A stretch of DNA of 35,916 bases. It comes from Chloroflexota bacterium. Lineage in GTDB: Bacteria > Chloroflexota > Limnocylindria > P2-11E > CF-107. Location of the stretch: assembly GCA_005881435.1 (NCBI GenBank), contig VBHP01000088.1, forward strand, positions 1 to 35,916. The letters run 5' to 3'. The notes under the pieces were generated by a model. It did not search any database. It saw only the letters and a list, made by a program, of their open reading frames with translations, and was not told the origin of the DNA. The position numbers and the translations under genes were made by a program. Positions 25,753-34,511 of the stretch are shown piece after piece. The number at the start of each line of letters is the position of its first letter. Within the stretch, counting starts at the first letter, position 1.

Positions 25753-25970
25753 GACGACCTCCTCACAAACAAAAGCGCCGCTCGTCTCGAGGACGAACGG
25801 CGTCGTGGTACCACCTCAGTTCGCGCGCAGCCTGCGCGCCTCCGATGAGCGCTAACGGGCTCTCCCGTCCGGCTCGCGGGTGACGTTCGCGACCGTTGCA
25901 ACCGTCCGAGGCTTCCAGCCGATGGCCTCGGTTCTCTATCGGTGTGCGGCCGCTACTCCTCCCGGTCCTT
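25753..25970 (-). promoter_or_regulatory. Valine-responsive T-box leader of valS
   Basis: The minus-strand leader between a candidate promoter and valS has the parts of a tRNA-sensing T-box. Stem I contains AGTA (25957-25954), a hairpin of CCGAGGC/GCCTCGG, and on the 3' side GAAC followed by GTC (25884-25882), a valine codon placed as specifier. A small ACGGG/CCCGT hairpin follows. The T-box sequence GAGGTGGTACCACG (25817-25804) includes TGGT (25813-25810) to pair with an ACCA tRNA end. CGAAC (25823-25819) can pair with GTTCG (25798-25794) to form the antiterminator, which would block the terminator whose 5' arm contains that GTTCG. GAGGAGGT near the end is the valS ribosome site. Uncharged tRNA(Val, GAC) should turn valS on. 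Confidence 0.93.
25767..25802 (-). terminator. T-box regulated intrinsic terminator
   Basis: On the minus strand an 11-bp stem (CGCCGTTCGTC at 25802-25792 with GACGAGCGGCG at 25786-25776, one G-U pair, loop CTCGA) is followed by CTTTTGTTT. It lies between the T-box sequence and the valS ribosome site, and its 5' arm is shared with the antiterminator helix. Confidence 0.9.
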
Positions 25971-25984
25971 GCCGCTGGGGCGAG

Positions 25985-25990
25985 AGTATC
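25985..25990 (-). promoter_or_regulatory. Candidate -10 for the valS T-box transcript
   Basis: GATACT on the minus strand (25990-25985) lies just after the stop of the upstream GAF/HD-GYP/GGDEF gene, and would start transcription near 25978, a few bases before Stem I of the T-box. No good -35 hexamer is seen 16-18 nt upstream, so the call rests on position and one hexamer. Confidence 0.35.
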
Positions 25991-26001
25991 AGGTTCGCCG
26001 C

Positions 26002-29000
26002 TCACGCTTCGCGCGCAGGCTGCCGTTGCCGCGCCAGCGTCTTGTGCCGGTACATCGCATGGTCCGCGGCGTCCACGACCGCGTCGGCACTGTCCGCGTC
26101 GGCGGCGAGCGGCGCGATGCCCCACGAGATCGTCGGCAGCGACGGGTCGGCGGCGCGCTCCGCGGTGATGTGATCCGCCAGCCGTCGCATGACGCGCTCG
26201 GCGCTCAGGTGCGCCGCGCCTGGGAACAGCACCGCGAACTCGTCGCCCCCGAGCCTGGCCACGAGGTCTTGCGAGCGCACCTCCGACACCAGCACCGAGG
26301 CGATCCGCTGCAGCGCGGCGTCTCCGGCGCGGTGCCCGAAGGTGTCGTTGGTGGACTTCAGCTCGTCGACGTCGACCATGGCCACCGCGAGCGTCGCGCC
26401 GGTCTGCCGCGCGCGCACGATCTCCGCCTCGAGCCGCTCGAAGAAGATGCGACGGTTGGCCAGACCGGTGAGCGCATCGGTCGCGGCCGCCTGCTTCGCT
26501 TCCTGGTGCAGGCGCGCGACGCGGATGGCCGCGGCGAGTTGGTGCGACACCGTCGTCAGCATCTGCTCGTCGTCGAGGTCGAAGGCTTTCGTCCGCACGC
26601 TCTCCACGCCGAGGATCCCGACGCGTTCGTTCCCGAGAACGAGCGGCACCACCAGCGAGGAACGGATCTCCGGCGGTCCGAAGAACGTCGGTTCTTCGCG
26701 CACGTCCGGAACGTTCAGTGCCCGGCCGCTCTCGAGCACCTGCCAGGACATGCCGCGCCCGCGGTCGAGGCGCTGCCCGAGATAGTTCGTCGAAGGACCG
26801 ACGGCCGCGCGGACCTCCAGGAAATCGCCCGAATCGCCAAGCGTCAGCAGGAAGCCGTTCTCGTACGCCATCGACTCGCAGACGATCCGCAGCAGCCGGT
26901 CGGCGAGGGTCTCGATATCCAAGACCGCTGTGATCTCGCTGGCGAGGCGCTGCAGGATCGCGAGCTGGCGCCCGTGCGCCCGCGACGTCGCCGCAAACTG
27001 CTCGACCAACGTGGCCGGTCCGGAGATCTTGGCCTCGAGCTCCTCGTGGCCGGCCTGGCCGACGCGATGGAGGTAGCCCGCGCCGTGCGCCATGTCGCGC
27101 TGGATGACGCGGACGAAGGCCTCGACCACGCCGGGATGGAACTGCGTGCCCGAGTTGTGTCGCAGCTCGTCGATGGCGAACTCGACCGACTGCGCCTCTT
27201 TGTACGCGCGCTTGCTGACGATGACCTCGAACGCGTCCGCTGCCGCGACGACGTAAGCGGCGAGCGGAACTGCCTCATCGGCGATGCCATCGGGATAGCC
27301 ACCACCGTCGAAGCGCTCGTGATGATGCCGCACGATGGGCGCGAGCTCGCGCAACGGCTCGACCGCCTGGAGGATCGCGCCGCCGAGCGCGGCGTGGGTC
27401 ATCATCACCAGTCGCTCCTGGTGGGTGAACGTCCCCGGCTTGTTCAGGACCGCATCAGGGATCCCGATCTTGCCGACATCGTGAAGCAGCGCGCCGAGCT
27501 GCACCCGGCGCACGTCCTCCGCCGGCAGACGCATCTCCTCGGCGATCGCGCGCGCGAGAGCGCTCGTCCGTGCCGAGTGGTTTCTGGTGTACGGGTCGCG
27601 CGCGTCGACCGCCGCAGCGAGTGCTCGCACCGAGGCCATGTACAGGTCGTGCGTCTGCGCCAGGAGCTGGGCGTTCTCGATGGCTGCGGCGGCGTGGCTG
27701 GCGAGAGCCTCGAGCAGCGCGACGTCTCCATCGCGATAGCCGTGCTCGACGTAGCGCTGCGCCGACAGCACGCCGATGACGCGCTCGCCGGTGCGCATCG
27801 GAACATGGATGGCCGAGAGACTGGCGCGCGTCTCGTTGCCGAAACGCACCTCGTTCGTTTCGGCGGCCAGCGCGAGATGGGGGCTCCCGCTCGCGACCAC
27901 GCGGCTGGTAGGTCCGTCGCCGAGCGGATAGACCGCGTCGCGATCCCACTCGCGACCCTCGTCCATCTGCAGGACGAAGGTGTGCTGCCGGCGATCGTGA
28001 TCGTAAAGCGAGAGGTAGAACGCGTCGGTCGGCAGCAGCGAACAGGTCATGCGGTAGACCAGCTCGTACAGCCGCCGCAGTCCGCGGGCCGAGCTGAAGA
28101 CGCGCGCGGCGTTGTTGAGGACGGCGAGATGGTCGGCGCGCTCCTCGCGCTCCTGGCGCAGCCGCGCGTTGCGAACGCCGACGCTGGCCTGCGCCGCGAG
28201 GGCCTCGACGAGACCGACCTCGCTCTGGGTGAAGCGCCGCCCGAGCTGTGTCGTGGAAACAATGAGCGCCGCCACGACGACGCTGTCCACAGTCACGGGG
28301 ACGCCGACGCAGGCGCGGTAGCCGAGTGCTTTCGCCGGCGGGTTGGCTTCGGGCCAGGCCTGATAGTCGTCGATGACGATCGTGCGCTTGTCCGCGGCGA
28401 CGCGGGCGCGCAGGCCGCGGATCGGGCCACGCGACGCCAGTTGCCGCGCCAGCCCGGTCGCGACGCGCTCGCCTTCGATGTGTCCCGGCTCCAGCCAGGA
28501 CACCACGGCGGACTCCACTTCGAGGAGCTCCGCCGCCGAGTCGGACACGCGCTGCAGCAGCTCGCGCTCGTCGCCCTCCAGCGCGATCTGTCGCGACAGC
28601 TCCTCGAGCTGGCGCGTCTTCGCGACCAGGCGCGCGGTGCGGAAGGCCACCGCCGCGTGCGCCGCCAGGAACTCGAGCGACTCGCGCTCGCGGCGGTCGA
28701 ACGGCTCGGGCGTGTAACGACCGACGATGAACGCGGCGGCGACCTCGTTCTCGACCCAGATCGGCGTCGCCATCACCACGCGGGCGCCGGCCTCGCGGAC
28801 CGAGACCATCGCCGACGGCCAGGCCTGGTAGTCCTCGATGTGGACGGTGCGGCGCTCCTGCAGCACCTCCGCGACGATCCCGCCGCGCAGGTCGACGGGC
28901 AGCGGCGGAACGCGCTGGCCCGCCGCAGCGACAACGCGGAACAACGGCAGGGCGCGCTCGACGAGCAGGCCGTAGTCCGCCCGCACCACCGCGAGCGCGC

Positions 29001-29595
29001 CATCGGACAGGCGCTGCGACAGCGCGGCCGGATCGAGCGTTCCGGAGAAGGACTCCACGACCTGCTGCAGCCCGTCGGCGAGGCGTCGTGTGGCGCGATA
29101 ACTCTCGACGATCGCGGCGAACACGATCACGAGCAGCGCCGTGATCAGGATCTCGCCGAAGACGCGAGCGATCGGCGACGCCTCCAGTCCGACCGAGACC
29201 CGGAGCAACTCCTGGCCGAAGCGCACCGACGCGGCCAGCGCGAAAGCCGCTGCGGCGCCGCGTGGGCCGAAGCGATAGGCCGCCTCCGCGCCAACCGCGG
29301 AGAACAGCACCACGCTGAGCGTGTTCGGATCGGCCGCGGTGCCAAGGACCCACGCGCTCACGGTCAGCGCGTCGCCGACGATCAGCCACCTCGGATGCTC
29401 GTCCAGCGCGAGAGGCCGTCCGACGTGTCGCTCATACGCCAGGATCGCCAGCGTCGAGGCGACGGCGAGGACGACGGTGGCGGCGGAGAACGGCAGCAGC
29501 ACCGGCAGACCCAGCGCCACCCACCCGATGGCCATCGCCGCAGCGATGATCCGCACCCACTGGATCGACCCACGCATCGGCGCGAAAGCTCGCAT
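26002..29595 (-). CDS. Membrane protein with four GAF, HD-GYP and GGDEF domains (cyclic-di-GMP signalling)
   Basis: A 1197-aa protein with about six N-terminal membrane helices (residues about 10-180). Then come GAF-like regions near 180-320, 340-490 and 505-650, an HD-GYP domain near 652-850, a fourth GAF near 885-1020, and a GGDEF domain near 1035-1197. HD-GYP looks complete: LLHDVGKIGIPD (near 703) and HHHERFDGGGYP (near 757). GGDEF looks complete: LTGLANRR, ARLGGDEFAVLF (near 1116) and an RxxD inhibitory site (RSQD) five residues before GGDEF. It could both make and degrade cyclic-di-GMP in response to small ligands or redox. ATG 29595 is the chosen start; a TTG one codon earlier and an ATG at 29577 are alternatives. 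Confidence 0.92.
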   Translation of the reverse strand: MRAFAPMRGSIQWVRIIAAAMAIGWVALGLPVLLPFSAATVVLAVASTLAILAYERHVGRPLALDEHPRWLIVGDALTVSAWVLGTAADPNTLSVVLFSAVGAEAAYRFGPRGAAAAFALAASVRFGQELLRVSVGLEASPIARVFGEILITALLVIVFAAIVESYRATRRLADGLQQVVESFSGTLDPAALSQRLSDGALAVVRADYGLLVERALPLFRVVAAAGQRVPPLPVDLRGGIVAEVLQERRTVHIEDYQAWPSAMVSVREAGARVVMATPIWVENEVAAAFIVGRYTPEPFDRRERESLEFLAAHAAVAFRTARLVAKTRQLEELSRQIALEGDERELLQRVSDSAAELLEVESAVVSWLEPGHIEGERVATGLARQLASRGPIRGLRARVAADKRTIVIDDYQAWPEANPPAKALGYRACVGVPVTVDSVVVAALIVSTTQLGRRFTQSEVGLVEALAAQASVGVRNARLRQEREERADHLAVLNNAARVFSSARGLRRLYELVYRMTCSLLPTDAFYLSLYDHDRRQHTFVLQMDEGREWDRDAVYPLGDGPTSRVVASGSPHLALAAETNEVRFGNETRASLSAIHVPMRTGERVIGVLSAQRYVEHGYRDGDVALLEALASHAAAAIENAQLLAQTHDLYMASVRALAAAVDARDPYTRNHSARTSALARAIAEEMRLPAEDVRRVQLGALLHDVGKIGIPDAVLNKPGTFTHQERLVMMTHAALGGAILQAVEPLRELAPIVRHHHERFDGGGYPDGIADEAVPLAAYVVAAADAFEVIVSKRAYKEAQSVEFAIDELRHNSGTQFHPGVVEAFVRVIQRDMAHGAGYLHRVGQAGHEELEAKISGPATLVEQFAATSRAHGRQLAILQRLASEITAVLDIETLADRLLRIVCESMAYENGFLLTLGDSGDFLEVRAAVGPSTNYLGQRLDRGRGMSWQVLESGRALNVPDVREEPTFFGPPEIRSSLVVPLVLGNERVGILGVESVRTKAFDLDDEQMLTTVSHQLAAAIRVARLHQEAKQAAATDALTGLANRRIFFERLEAEIVRARQTGATLAVAMVDVDELKSTNDTFGHRAGDAALQRIASVLVSEVRSQDLVARLGGDEFAVLFPGAAHLSAERVMRRLADHITAERAADPSLPTISWGIAPLAADADSADAVVDAADHAMYRHKTLARQRQPAREA

Positions 29596-29692
29596 CAATC
29601 CCGGGTGCTCTCCTCCACGCGTCGCGATGTCGAGAACTATGGGTGCGAGGGTGGCGCGCCGAGGTGACCTGAACGGGGGAGCCGCGGCTACG

Positions 29693-30391
29693 ATGGTCGG
29701 CCGATGTCTCCGATTGCGACCATCGCGCGTGCCTGATGCGACCGCGTTCCTGACCGCGATCAAAAGCGGACAGCGCGATGCGGTCCGCGCCGCGATCGAT
29801 CGTGATCCGCGTCTCGCGACGTCCCGCGACGAGCAAGGCCTCTCCGCGACGCTGCTCGCGCTCTACCAATCGCAGCCCGAGATCGCGGCCGACCTCGCCG
29901 CGCGCGCGGGCGAGCTCGACGTGTTCGAGGCGTCGGCGATGGGCCGGGACGAACGAGTCCGCTGGCTGGTCAGCCACGATTCCTCCGTGATGAACGCCTA
30001 TGGCGTGGACGGATTCACGGCGCTGGGACTGGCGGCGTTCTTCAAACGCGCCGACATCGTTCAAACGCTGCTCGCTGCCGGCGCCGATGCGAGCGCCGCG
30101 TCTCGGAACGCATTCCGCTTCACGCCGCTGCACTCTGCGTTGGCGACGAACGCGGGGGCGGTCGACATACGGATCGTCCGCGCGCTCATCGACGCTGGGG
30201 CCGACGTCAACGCGCGGAGCGGGCAAGGCACCACGGCCCTGCACACTGCCGCGTACGTCGGCCACGTCGAGGCGGCGCGTTGCCTCCTCGATCAGGGCGC
30301 GGACGCGACCATTCGCAGCAGCGAGGGCAAGACGGCGCTGGATGTCGCTCGCGAGCGAGGAAACGAGGCGGTGGCGCGGCTCCTAGCCTGA
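29693..30391 (+). CDS. Ankyrin repeat protein
   Basis: A 232-aa soluble protein with about five ankyrin-type repeats. Clear units are DGFTALGLAAFFKRADIVQTLLAAGADA, RFTPLHSALATNAGAVDIRIVRALIDAGADVNAR, GTTALHTAAYVGHVEAARCLLDQGADATIR and [20 protein letters not shown]. Weaker ones precede, starting ATAFLTAIKSGQRDAVRAAIDRDPRLA. Ankyrin repeats bind proteins; the partner is unknown and there is no signal peptide. The start is uncertain: ATG 29693 has GGGGGA about 12 nt upstream, while GTG 29729 would begin right at the first repeat but has no ribosome site. It is divergent from the signalling gene across about 97 nt, and its stop overlaps the convergent cupin gene by 9 nt. Confidence 0.85.
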   Translation: MVGRCLRLRPSRVPDATAFLTAIKSGQRDAVRAAIDRDPRLATSRDEQGLSATLLALYQSQPEIAADLAARAGELDVFEASAMGRDERVRWLVSHDSSVMNAYGVDGFTALGLAAFFKRADIVQTLLAAGADASAASRNAFRFTPLHSALATNAGAVDIRIVRALIDAGADVNARSGQGTTALHTAAYVGHVEAARCLLDQGADATIRSSEGKTALDVARERGNEAVARLLA

Positions 30392-30703
30392 GCCGGCCCG
30401 GACCTTAGGCGCGTTCTGCTGCTCGAAGATCTTCCGCAGATCCTCGCGCGCCGGGGCGAAAGAGTCGACGACGATCGTGGGCTCGTGCAGCACGCGTGCC
30501 CCGTGCGCGGTGCCGGCCGGGACACGGTACGAATCGCCGGCCACGAGCACGCGCTGCTCGCCCGCGATAACCATCACGACCTGCCCCTTCACGACCGTGC
30601 CGAGCTGGTCGACGTCGTGCTTGTGCGACTCCACCACCGTCTGCGGCGCGAGCTCCACCACGACGAGGCAAGTCTTCTCCGTGGCCACGATGCGCTGGAC
30701 CAT
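30383..30703 (-). CDS. Small cupin domain protein
   Basis: A 106-aa single-domain cupin. The metal-binding pattern is visible: H-x-H in [26 protein letters not shown], then [17 protein letters not shown], with a final His in motif 2. Such proteins can be enzymes, sensors or binding modules; nothing here decides. ATG 30703 has AGGAGG only 2 nt upstream, closer than usual, but no better start follows. It lies 52 nt after clpX on the same strand and may be read through from it. Its end overlaps the ankyrin gene stop on the other strand by 9 nt. Confidence 0.83.
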   Translation of the reverse strand: MVQRIVATEKTCLVVVELAPQTVVESHKHDVDQLGTVVKGQVVMVIAGEQRVLVAGDSYRVPAGTAHGARVLHEPTIVVDSFAPAREDLRKIFEQQNAPKVRAGSG

Positions 30704-30755
30704 GCCCTCCTGAGGACGATGCTCAGGGGTTGTTGCGCGAGACCAGAAGTAGAGC

Positions 30756-32023
<1,268 letters not shown>

Positions 32024-32024
<1 letters not shown>

Positions 32025-32659
32025 TACCGGCTGCCGACCGCTTCCGCTTCCTTGGCCAGGGAGATGAGCGACTCGTGCCCGCGGAAGACCTCGTCGATCA
32101 GGCCGTAGTTCTTGGCCTCGTCCGCTGACATGAAGTAGTCACGCTCCGTGTCGCGCTTGACCTTGTCCGCCGGTTGACCGGTGTGGTGCGCGAGGATGTG
32201 GTGCAGCCGCTCGACAAGGGTCCCGAGCTCACGCACCTGGATAAGAATGTCAGGGGTATTGCCACGGAACCCACCGGAACCTTGGTGGATCATGATCCGG
32301 GAGTTGGGCAACGCAAAACGCTTGCCCTTCGCGCCCGCGGCCAACAGCACTGCGGCCATGCTGGCGGCCTGGCCGACGCAGATCGTCGACACCGGGGCCT
32401 TGACGTACTGCATCGTGTCGTAGATCGCCAGACCGCTCGTCACCACGCCGCCGGGCGAGTTGATGTACAGGTAGATGTCTTTCTCAGGATCTTCGGACTC
32501 GAGGAACAGCAGCTGCGCGATGATCAGGTTCGCCATCGTGTCTTCGATCATGTCGCCGATGAAGATGATCCGTTCGCGAAGCAGCCGGCTGAAAATGTCG
32601 TATGCGCGCTCGCCTCGACCCGACTGCTCGACCACGATGGGCACGTACTGATTTCGCAT
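32024..32659 (-). CDS. clpP: ATP-dependent Clp protease proteolytic subunit ClpP
   Basis: A 211-aa serine protease forming the ClpP barrel. The triad is Ser100 (GQAASMAA), His125 ([10 protein letters not shown]) and Asp174 (TERDYFMS), with the same spacing as in E. coli ClpP. ATG 32659 is used because GAGGAGGG lies about 11 nt upstream and the protein then starts at the usual short N-terminus ([12 protein letters not shown]). A longer in-frame reading from 32728 passes through the probable promoter. It is second in the tig-clpP-clpX set, 84 nt after tig. Confidence 0.97.
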
Positions 32660-32703
32660 ACCGCGGGAGACCCTCCTCAGAATCGCGTCAGGGGCTTTTT
32701 GCG

Positions 32704-32709
32704 ATTGTA
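32704..32709 (-). promoter_or_regulatory. Candidate -10 of an internal clpP promoter
   Basis: TACAAT on the minus strand (32709-32704) lies 44 nt upstream of the clpP ATG, in the 84-nt gap after tig. Upstream sequence includes TTTTGCGC, but no hexamer close to TTGACA at the best spacing. If used, clpPX can be transcribed apart from tig. Confidence 0.4.
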
Positions 32710-32743
32710 CACAGGGCATAACGCGCAAAATCCCCCGCCGTCG

Positions 32744-34120
32744 CTAGCCTTTTGGCGCTTCAGTAACGCCTTCGGAGGCCGCGACCGCAGACTCATCTTC
32801 GATCGCGCCGGCCTTGCGCAGAAGCTCCCGTTCCATGTCGGCAGAGTCGATGCCGATCAGCCGGTCGATGACCTTGCGGTTACGCAGCGACCGCGCTAGC
32901 GCCGAGAGGACGCGCGGATCGCGGACGGCCTGCGGATTCTGTGGATCCAAGGGGATGGTTGCTAGCTCCTGCGCCAGCTCCTCGCTGGTGACGCCGATGT
33001 CCTCGCGCTTCGCGATCTCGTCGAGCACCAGCATCGACGACGCGCGCCGCCGCGCCGCATCCCGCCACTCGGTCTTGACCTCGTCTTCGGTCTTCTTGGC
33101 GCGCAGCAGGAACTCCTCGTAAGACAGTCCTTGCTGGGTCAGCCGCTGCTTCAGGTCGGCGACCATGTGATCCAGCTCGTCCTCGATGAGGACCTCGGGT
33201 ACCTCGACCTGCGCGGTGTCGATGGCGTGGCCGAGCGCCTTTTCCGCGGCTTCGTCGCGCCCCTCGTGGAACGCCGCGTGAGCCAGCTCACCGCGGACGG
33301 TCTGGCGCAGCGTGTCGATGCTGTCGACCCCGACGGTCTTGGCAAACTCGTCATCGAGCGCCGGCAGGATCTTCTCGCTGACCTGTCCCACCTTTACTGA
33401 AAAGAGGCCCTTCTTGCCACGAAGGTCGGCGTCCTGGTAGTCGGCGGGGAAGTCCAGCTCGAGTGTGCGCGCTTCGCCCTCCGAGGCGCCAAGCAGGCCC
33501 TCAGACAGTCCGTTGATGGCGTACTCGCGGCCGACCTCGATGTGCGCGTTCCGGCCGAAGGGAGGCAGCTCTTTGCCGTCGAGCGAGACGTCGACGTCGA
33601 CGGTGAGGACGTCGCCGGTCTGCGCCGGACGTTGCACCGGTCGAAGCTCGGCGTGGTGCTCGCGCATTCCGGCCACGACCTTCTCGACCTCTTCGTCGGT
33701 GACGGTCTTGGGCGCGACGGTCTGTCCGTGCGCCCGGTAGTCACCGAGCTCTACCGGTGGCCGCACCGCGACCGTGGCCTCGAAGACGAGCGGCTCTCCC
33801 CGACCGAGTCGCTTGATGTCGACGTCGGGCTGGTCGAGCGGGTGCAGGTCGTGCGCGTCGACCGCTTGGCGGTAGTACTCGTCGACGAGGTCCCGCGCCG
33901 CCTCCTCGTACAGATGGTCGGACCCGTACTGCCGCTCGTACAGCGCGCGCGGCGCCTTGCCGGGCCGAAAGCCCGGAATGCTCGCCTTCTGAACGAGGCG
34001 CCGGAACGCCTTCTCCGCCGCCTGCTCGACCCGATCGGGCGGCACCTCGACGTTGATGGCGACGAGGCTTTGGGGGCGGCGCTCTACGGTGATGGTCGGC
34101 TCAGGGATCTCGGTCGTCAT
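32744..34120 (-). CDS. tig: Trigger factor (ribosome-associated chaperone)
   Basis: A 458-aa three-domain chaperone. The N-terminal ribosome-binding domain has the signature GFRPGKAP at residues 50-57. A middle FKBP-like peptidyl-prolyl isomerase domain (TGDVLTVDVDVSLDGKELPPF ... GLSEGLLGASEGEARTLELDFPADY, about 165-245) and a long helical C-terminal arm follow. It binds nascent chains at the ribosome exit. Length is slightly above the common 430-450. The ATG at 34120 has no clear Shine-Dalgarno, and a TACAAT lies only 15 nt upstream, implying a very short leader. The order tig-clpP-clpX is widely conserved. Confidence 0.96.
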   Translation of the reverse strand: MTTEIPEPTITVERRPQSLVAINVEVPPDRVEQAAEKAFRRLVQKASIPGFRPGKAPRALYERQYGSDHLYEEAARDLVDEYYRQAVDAHDLHPLDQPDVDIKRLGRGEPLVFEATVAVRPPVELGDYRAHGQTVAPKTVTDEEVEKVVAGMREHHAELRPVQRPAQTGDVLTVDVDVSLDGKELPPFGRNAHIEVGREYAINGLSEGLLGASEGEARTLELDFPADYQDADLRGKKGLFSVKVGQVSEKILPALDDEFAKTVGVDSIDTLRQTVRGELAHAAFHEGRDEAAEKALGHAIDTAQVEVPEVLIEDELDHMVADLKQRLTQQGLSYEEFLLRAKKTEDEVKTEWRDAARRRASSMLVLDEIAKREDIGVTSEELAQELATIPLDPQNPQAVRDPRVLSALARSLRNRKVIDRLIGIDSADMERELLRKAGAIEDESAVAASEGVTEAPKG

Positions 34121-34135
34121 GGGGATCTGGAATTG

Positions 34136-34141
34136 ATTGTA
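34136..34141 (-). promoter_or_regulatory. Candidate -10 of the tig promoter
   Basis: TACAAT on the minus strand (34141-34136) with 15 nt to the tig ATG would give a leader of about 9 nt without a ribosome site. The same hexamer precedes clpP. No good -35 is seen. Confidence 0.4.
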
Positions 34142-34157
34142 GACATTGCGGCGTCCC

Positions 34158-34163
34158 TACTAT
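34158..34163 (+). promoter_or_regulatory. Candidate -10 for the 105-aa protein gene
   Basis: TACTAT on the plus strand is 10 nt before the ATG at 34174, so transcription would begin about 4 nt before the start codon, nearly leaderless. TTGATT at 34133-34138 is a possible -35 with a long 19-nt spacer. It overlaps the divergent tig promoter region. Confidence 0.4.
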
Positions 34164-34173
34164 TGGACGCGAA

Positions 34174-34491
34174 ATGTACTTCTATGAAATACACGAGGGC
34201 GACGACGAGATGGGGACGCAGGTCATCGTGGCCCATGAAACGCGCTACCAGCCGCTCGATTTCCTGCGACTGGTGAAGCAGGCGCGCGCCAAAGTGCTCG
34301 ACAGGTACGAAGAGGACACCCTCACCGAGGGCATCGCCGCGGAGCTCGAGCGGGCGCACGGATTCACTTACGTCTCCGACGACCGCCTCACCGCGGCGGT
34401 CAACGTCTCGGACAACGAGCTCGAGACGTTCCTCACCGCCACCGGCACCGACAAGCGGAGCATCTACATCTCCCTCGACGACACCGAATAG
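34174..34491 (+). CDS. Small conserved-looking protein of unknown function
   Basis: A 105-aa soluble acidic protein; I do not recognise a named family. It starts MYFYEIHEGDDEMGTQVIVAHETRYQPLDFLRLVKQARAKVL (a strand pair then a helix), continues TLTEGIAAELERAHGFTYVSDDRLTAAVNVS, and ends DNELETFLTATGTDKRSIYISLDD. There is no signal, membrane segment or Cys. It has no ribosome site and lies close behind a TACTAT box. It is divergent from tig, with the hydrolase gene starting 20 nt downstream. Its well-formed secondary structure pattern and base composition like its neighbours support a real gene. Confidence 0.72.
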   Translation: MYFYEIHEGDDEMGTQVIVAHETRYQPLDFLRLVKQARAKVLDRYEEDTLTEGIAAELERAHGFTYVSDDRLTAAVNVSDNELETFLTATGTDKRSIYISLDDTE

Positions 34492-34511
34492 CTCGGCGGT
34501 CGGACAAACGA

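Noticed and set aside
25942-29667. Plus-strand open frame of over 1200 codons opposite the signalling gene
   Set aside because: It is Arg/His/Ala-rich with no recognisable domain, and it lies opposite a gene with unmistakable GAF, HD-GYP and GGDEF motifs. Long antisense frames are expected at this GC content.
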